Of a stretch of 64,000 nt of DNA, positions 60,300 to 64,000 are shown one piece after another (position 1 is the first letter of the stretch; every line of letters starts with the position of its first letter). A model generated the notes under the pieces. It searched no databases, had not been told where the DNA came from, and saw only the letters and a program-made list of their open reading frames with translations. The position numbers were made by a program, and so were the translations under genes. Source of the DNA: an uncultured beta proteobacterium (lineage in GTDB: Bacteria; Pseudomonadota; Gammaproteobacteria; Burkholderiales; Burkholderiaceae_C); the NCBI GenBank assembly GCA_903897925.1, contig CAIUDG010000037.1, forward strand, positions 16,530 to 80,529. The letters run 5' to 3'.

Positions 60300-60328
60300 T
60301 TGGTCGCTGAAGGGCGGTAAAACTTACA
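60300..60328 (-). promoter_or_regulatory. Predicted ECF promoter of the thioredoxin-ccdA operon
   Basis: Minus strand: TGTAAG, 17-bp spacer, GACCAA, identical in both boxes to the cytochrome b-MsrP element. It begins one base past the stop codon of the upstream MarR gene. Leader to the thioredoxin ATG would be about 85 bp. Confidence 0.6.
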
Positions 60329-60329
60329 C

Positions 60330-60860
60330 CTACAGGTGCGCCAGCGGGACCTCTGCGGCCGTTTCGTCGGCCTGCAATATGGCAATCAGTGCGCCCAAGT
60401 CGCGGTCCAGTCGTTTCAGCACAGCGCTGTCGAGTTGGTCCAGTGCCGACGGCAGGACCCCGGTAAACGGGCCCTTGACGCCTTCTAGCAATTGCAGTCC
60501 TGCCGGCAGCGCATGAATTTGCGCATTTCTGCGGTCTTGCACCGCTTTGGCGACCGAAATCAACTTCTTTCGCTGCAATTCTTTGACCAGGTTGCTGGTA
60601 GTTGACTGGTGGATATCCATTTCAGCGGCGATTTTGCCCATGCCTATTCCTGGGGAACTGGCAATGATGCTCAGCGCCCAGACCTGTGCGCCGCCGAGCC
60701 CGACTTCCTTTTCCATTTGGCGGAAATGTGTGCGCACCGCATTGAAAACCACGCGGAAGCGGCGCAATACCTTGGTGGAGGTCACGGCAGCGGCTGGTGG
60801 CTTCTTGCCGCCGACTGGGGCTTTGCGGGCGCTATCGCTAGCAGCAAGCGTTTTGTTCAT
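60330..60860 (-). CDS. MarR-family transcriptional regulator
   Basis: A 176-residue winged-helix regulator. The core is QVWALSIIASSPGIGMGKIAAEMDIHQSTTSNLVKEL (about 65-102) followed by the wing ISVAKAVQDRRNAQIHALPAG. A lysine-rich N-terminal extension of about 30 residues precedes it. It lies divergent from the ClC gene, the likeliest target, and upstream of the thioredoxin-ccdA operon on the same strand. Confidence 0.85.
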   Translation of the reverse strand: MNKTLAASDSARKAPVGGKKPPAAAVTSTKVLRRFRVVFNAVRTHFRQMEKEVGLGGAQVWALSIIASSPGIGMGKIAAEMDIHQSTTSNLVKELQRKKLISVAKAVQDRRNAQIHALPAGLQLLEGVKGPFTGVLPSALDQLDSAVLKRLDRDLGALIAILQADETAAEVPLAHL

Positions 60861-61026
60861 AGTGAGTGGCTGCCTATTCGTAGTCAGGTAGTTCAGGTAG
60901 TTCAACAGCGCGCATCGTGTAGCAAACGCACCGGCGCGGCCGAAGATTCGATGAATACATTTGTTGGAATCTATATGGCACAATTCTGGTCCGCCATTTT
61001 GCACCCACTGTGAGACCCGCCTGCGC

Positions 61027-62364
61027 ATGTCCAAGCACCCTGACGTCGCCAAAGTTCTGAAGCATGAATTGACGAATTGGCATCACTGGTCCGGGCGGAT
61101 TTTGGTGCTGGTATTTTCGGCTTTATCCGGGTTGATCATCGTGGCATTTACCTGGTTGACCGAGCAGGCACTGCGCGCGTTCCAGGGCTTGAATGCGTGG
61201 CACGGGTGGCTGCCGCTGGTGCTGACGCCGGTTTCTACGGCACTGATTGTGTGGGTCACACGGAAGTGGGCGCCGGGTAGCGCTGGCTCAGGCATCCCGC
61301 AGGTGATGGCAGCGCTGGAACCGGAAGCAAGCGGCGAATTCCGCCCACTGTTTGTTTCCTTGAAGCTCTCCGTCGCCAAAGTATTTCTGACCGCCTGGGG
61401 ATTGCTGGCCGGCCTCTCTATCGGGCGTGAGGGGCCATCGGTTCAGATTGCCGCCGGCATCATGCACCACGCGCGGCGGTGGATACCAAAGCGCGCGCGG
61501 GTCTCCGAGCATTCCCTGCTCATTGCGGGCGGTGCGGCGGGCATTGCCGCTGCCTTCAACACCCCTCTGGGTGGTGTCATGTTTGCCATAGAGGAGTTGA
61601 CCCGGCGACCCGAGCAGCGCAGCAACAGCCTGGTCCTGGCAGCGATTGTGCTCAGCGGTCTGGTCGCCGTGTCTGCCTACGGCAACTCGACTTATTTTGG
61701 CGTGATACGCGTGGACGGCCTGGCGCTCGATCTGATTGCGCCGGCCCTGCTGGTAGCGCTGCTGTGCGGCATTGCCGGCGGCTTGTTCTCCCGACTGCTG
61801 GTGGTGTCCACCGCAGGCACGGCAGGCGACGGCTTCACGCGTTTGCGTGCCCGGCGCCCGGTGCTATTTGCCGGCCTCTGCGGTGCACTGATTGCCGTGA
61901 TTGGCGTGCTCAGTGGCGGCGCTACGTTTGGCAGCGGCTATGGGCATACCCGCGCGCTGCTTGAACATGGCGCCGAGACGTTTGGTTTGTATTTTCCGCT
62001 GAAGTTCCTGGTGACCTGGATCTCGACCTGGTCGGGCGTGCCTGGTGGAATATTCGCCCCTTCGCTGGCCATTGGAGGTTCACTGGGATACGACATTGCG
62101 CAGCTAACCGGGTACGTAAATGCACCGACCCTGATTGCACTGGGCATGACCGGCTTTCTGGCTGCCGTGACGCAGGCACCCTTGACCTCGTTCATTATCG
62201 TGATGGAAATGGTGGACGGCCATGCGCTGGTGCTCAGTCTCATGACCTGCGCATTTTTGTCTGGCGGTATTTCGCGCCTGATCAGCGCGCCGCTGTATGC
62301 AAGCCTGGCAGGCCTGCAGCTCAAGCGCATTGACTTGGCAACAGCCAAAAAAATGGGGCCCTGA
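61027..62364 (+). CDS. clcA: ClC-family chloride/proton antiporter
   Basis: A 445-residue protein with about 12-14 hydrophobic helices. The chloride-pathway motifs are GSGIPQV, GREGPSVQ (gating glutamate, near 133) and GGIFAPSLAIGG. The proton-pathway glutamate of ClC-ec1 (E203) is kept in FAIEEL, so this is predicted to be an antiporter, not a channel. The ATG at 61027 is chosen over a longer frame through the promoter. The coding end overlaps the terminator of the convergent gene. Confidence 0.88.
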   Translation: MSKHPDVAKVLKHELTNWHHWSGRILVLVFSALSGLIIVAFTWLTEQALRAFQGLNAWHGWLPLVLTPVSTALIVWVTRKWAPGSAGSGIPQVMAALEPEASGEFRPLFVSLKLSVAKVFLTAWGLLAGLSIGREGPSVQIAAGIMHHARRWIPKRARVSEHSLLIAGGAAGIAAAFNTPLGGVMFAIEELTRRPEQRSNSLVLAAIVLSGLVAVSAYGNSTYFGVIRVDGLALDLIAPALLVALLCGIAGGLFSRLLVVSTAGTAGDGFTRLRARRPVLFAGLCGALIAVIGVLSGGATFGSGYGHTRALLEHGAETFGLYFPLKFLVTWISTWSGVPGGIFAPSLAIGGSLGYDIAQLTGYVNAPTLIALGMTGFLAAVTQAPLTSFIIVMEMVDGHALVLSLMTCAFLSGGISRLISAPLYASLAGLQLKRIDLATAKKMGP

Positions 62365-62371
62365 AGGCCCC
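62347..62371 (-). terminator. Terminator of the LysE-PaiB transcript, inside the clcA end
   Basis: On the minus strand GGGGCC, loop TTCAG, GGCCCC is followed by A and seven T. The T-run lies inside the last codons of clcA, so one sequence serves as coding DNA and as terminator. Confidence 0.75.
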
Positions 62372-62513
62372 CAAAGACTGATTGCAGTCGCTCACTTTGC
62401 TTACATTCGCATCTGGAAATCATGGTCTCCACCGAAGGGGGCTAGTTCCTGGAAGCGCCAAAACCACCTGCGTGCGCATTATATTTGGTGCAATGTATGG
62501 TGTTTGCACGCTA

Positions 62514-63182
62514 TCAGTCCGGCGCCTGTACTGCTTGCTGTGCTGCGCTGGTGAGTGTGGCCAACACTATTCCAGCCATATCAAGCGACTGCGTATCCTG
62601 CTTTGCCTGCAAACCCCGCACCGTACCGTGCCGGTCCGGCAAGTCCTCGTCCTGGCTGGCTTTTAGTTTGCCTTCCAGACGGTCTATCGGCATTTCGATG
62701 CCAACGATTCCGTGCATTAGTTTGTCAATGAAGTCCGCCGGCGCATCCTCCACGCGCCAGGGAGCGGACTGCCGTGATTCCTGGCTATGGGTTAAGCGAT
62801 GGAGCATGTCCAGCATCCAGGCCCGGTCCTCTATTACCCGTGCTGTTCCGTGCGCATGGACGACCGCATAGTTCCATGTGGGAACGACCTTGCCATGCGC
62901 GGTTTTGCCTGGATACCAGGTTGGCGTAATGTAGGACTGCGCACCCTGAAACATGACAAGCGACGGCGTATCGGCAGATAGCTGGCGCCAAACAGGATTG
63001 GCGCGCGCCACATGGCCCATGAGTGTGCCGTGCGCGCCGCGCGTTCGGTCCAGGAAAAACGGCACATGGTTGGCCAGTAGCCCATCGCTGGCATGGCAAA
63101 CCCAGGCCCCTAGTGGATGGGATTCCAGGAGTGTGAAGATCGCTTCGCGGTCCTGGAATTGGTGGTGTTTTGCAATGTACAT
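62514..63182 (-). CDS. PaiB-like FMN-binding protein
   Basis: A 222-residue split-barrel flavoprotein of the PaiB/YpaB type. It begins MYIAKHHQFQDREAIFTLL and shows LLANHVPFFLD, QGAQSYITPTWY and the PTWNYAVVHAHG signature. PaiB is called a negative regulator in Bacillus, but the family is probably enzymatic. It is 9 bp after the LysE-type gene, so co-transcribed. Confidence 0.85.
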   Translation of the reverse strand: MYIAKHHQFQDREAIFTLLESHPLGAWVCHASDGLLANHVPFFLDRTRGAHGTLMGHVARANPVWRQLSADTPSLVMFQGAQSYITPTWYPGKTAHGKVVPTWNYAVVHAHGTARVIEDRAWMLDMLHRLTHSQESRQSAPWRVEDAPADFIDKLMHGIVGIEMPIDRLEGKLKASQDEDLPDRHGTVRGLQAKQDTQSLDMAGIVLATLTSAAQQAVQAPD

Positions 63183-63191
63183 GTCTATTTC

Positions 63192-63842
63192 CTATATGCC
63201 CGCCAGCGCTTGCCTTAACAACAGGATAGCCATCAGCCCCATGGTGACAGCGATCAGGCTATCCAGTATTTGCCATGCGCGGGGACGGACAAACCAGGGT
63301 GCCAGCCAGTGCGCGCCAAACCCCAGCAGGCCAAACCAGAGCAGACTGGCCAGGCTCGCGCCCAGTACAAACCAGGCACGCACGGCCTGCGGCTGCTGCG
63401 CACCGATGCTACCGACCAGCAGCACGGTATCCAGATACACATGGGGATTGAGCAAGGTAATCGCCGCTGCCTGGGCTATCACGCCCGCCAGCGGCACCGG
63501 GGTCCCGGTGTCCACCTTAGGCAAGGTGTCAGAGCGCCGGGCGCGGCACAGCGCCTGCCAGGCGTAGTGCAGCAAAAACACGGCGCCGGCACAGGCCAGC
63601 GCGCCTGCGATTTTCCGGTGTTCACCCAAGGCCTGTGCCATGCCCAGCACCCCGGCGGTGATGAGCACAGCGTCTGCCAGCGCGCAGAACAGCACCACGC
63701 TGGCAACGTGTTCGCGGCGCAAACCCTGGCGCAGCACAAATGCGTTTTGTGCCCCGATGGCGACGATCAGTGCCAGGCCCAAGGCCAGTCCCTGCACCAG
63801 GGCTGGGGCGATGCTTGAAAGGTGCTCAGGCGGGTTGCTCAT
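63192..63842 (-). CDS. LysE/ArgO-family amino-acid exporter
   Basis: A 216-residue protein with five or six hydrophobic helices. It has IVAIGAQNAFVLRQGLRREH (about 27-46) and ITLLNPHVYLDTVLLVGSIG (about 128-147), the LysE/ArgO signatures. It exports basic amino acids, probably arginine or lysine. It is divergent from an ArgP/LysG-like LysR gene, the standard regulatory pair. Confidence 0.9.
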   Translation of the reverse strand: MSNPPEHLSSIAPALVQGLALGLALIVAIGAQNAFVLRQGLRREHVASVVLFCALADAVLITAGVLGMAQALGEHRKIAGALACAGAVFLLHYAWQALCRARRSDTLPKVDTGTPVPLAGVIAQAAAITLLNPHVYLDTVLLVGSIGAQQPQAVRAWFVLGASLASLLWFGLLGFGAHWLAPWFVRPRAWQILDSLIAVTMGLMAILLLRQALAGI

Positions 63843-63857
63843 GCTCCCAGGATGCCC

Positions 63858-63902
63858 GTCTTTGTTTATGAAGACAAATTATCAATCCTTCATTGGATGA
63901 AG
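63858..63902. promoter_or_regulatory. Two inverted repeats in the LysE-LysR divergent promoter
   Basis: GTCTT-N8-AAGAC (63858-63875) and a perfect CTTCAT-TGG-ATGAAG (63888-63902). The second overlaps the region just upstream of the LysR start. They are candidate sites for the LysR-type protein. Confidence 0.5.
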
Positions 63903-63915
63903 AAAAAACAATTTC

Positions 63916-64000
63916 ATGCTGGATTACGCATCGCTTTCAGCCTTGGCCGCCGTGGTGCGCGAAGGCAGCTTCGAGCGCACCGCCCGCGCATTGCACGTGA
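63916..64000 (+). CDS. LysR-family regulator, ArgP/LysG-like (N-terminal fragment, runs off the window)
   Basis: The frame opens MLDYASLSALAAVVREGSFE and continues to the window edge without a stop (28 codons). The sequence is the first helix region of a LysR-type DNA-binding domain; LDYASLSALAAVV matches ArgP/LysG. Being divergent from a LysE/ArgO exporter supports that subgroup. Confidence 0.85.
   Translation, partial: MLDYASLSALAAVVREGSFERTARALHV

Overview
The window reads as one chromosomal segment of a Burkholderiales betaproteobacterium. Base composition is about 60% GC and coding is dense. The block rpmG-rpmB / trxB / ftsK-lolA-rarA is typical of that order. A Comamonadaceae- or Oxalobacteraceae-like genus is my guess from gene content only; no 16S gene is present.

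Layout. 1-16.5 kb is mostly housekeeping: a truncated CHASE-type sensor at the left edge, an RsmB/NOP RNA methyltransferase, a fatty-acid desaturase, rpmG-rpmB, trxB, ftsK-lolA-rarA, the branched-chain amino-acid transporter livHMGF without livK, a drug/metabolite exporter, a ferredoxin-type reductase, an epimerase and a PAP2 phosphatase. 16.6-28.9 kb is envelope and transport: a SulP transporter; an exported three-gene set (outer-membrane barrel, TPR-CHAT caspase-like protein, FecR-domain protein); a secreted creatininase-family protein with a beta-propeller; a polysaccharide deacetylase; and a tungstate ABC transporter. 28.9-36 kb carries smr-radC, a 2.8-kb group II intron inserted just upstream of fkpB-ispH, serS and tRNA-Ser(CGA). 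36-41 kb is a lower-GC accessory block: a lipoprotein beta-propeller gene split by one amber codon, a LuxR-type regulator and a second lipoprotein.

41-55 kb is a catabolic and sensory accessory region. A BoxR-type regulator faces a feruloyl-CoA-synthase-like ligase and a family I CoA-transferase across a promoter flanked by two CATATCTT palindromes. Convergent to them are a BKACE (beta-keto acid cleavage) enzyme and a TauD-family dioxygenase, with a divergent AraC regulator. After a chemoreceptor the region is decaying: an EAL phosphodiesterase gene is cut in mid-domain and joined to the 3' part of a DUF1302 gene, and the next acyl-CoA synthetase has a one-base frameshift.

55-60.3 kb looks like an ECF-sigma-controlled envelope redox-repair regulon: an MXKDX-repeat protein, an MsrP/MsrQ-like pair, a membrane-anchored MsrA, the sigma factor with a small CPMC-containing membrane protein, and an exported thioredoxin with CcdA. 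Three transcription units in it share the element TGTAAG-N17-GAC(C/T)AA. The right end has a MarR regulator, a ClC antiporter, a PaiB-like protein, a LysE/ArgO exporter and the start of a divergent LysR (ArgP-like) gene.
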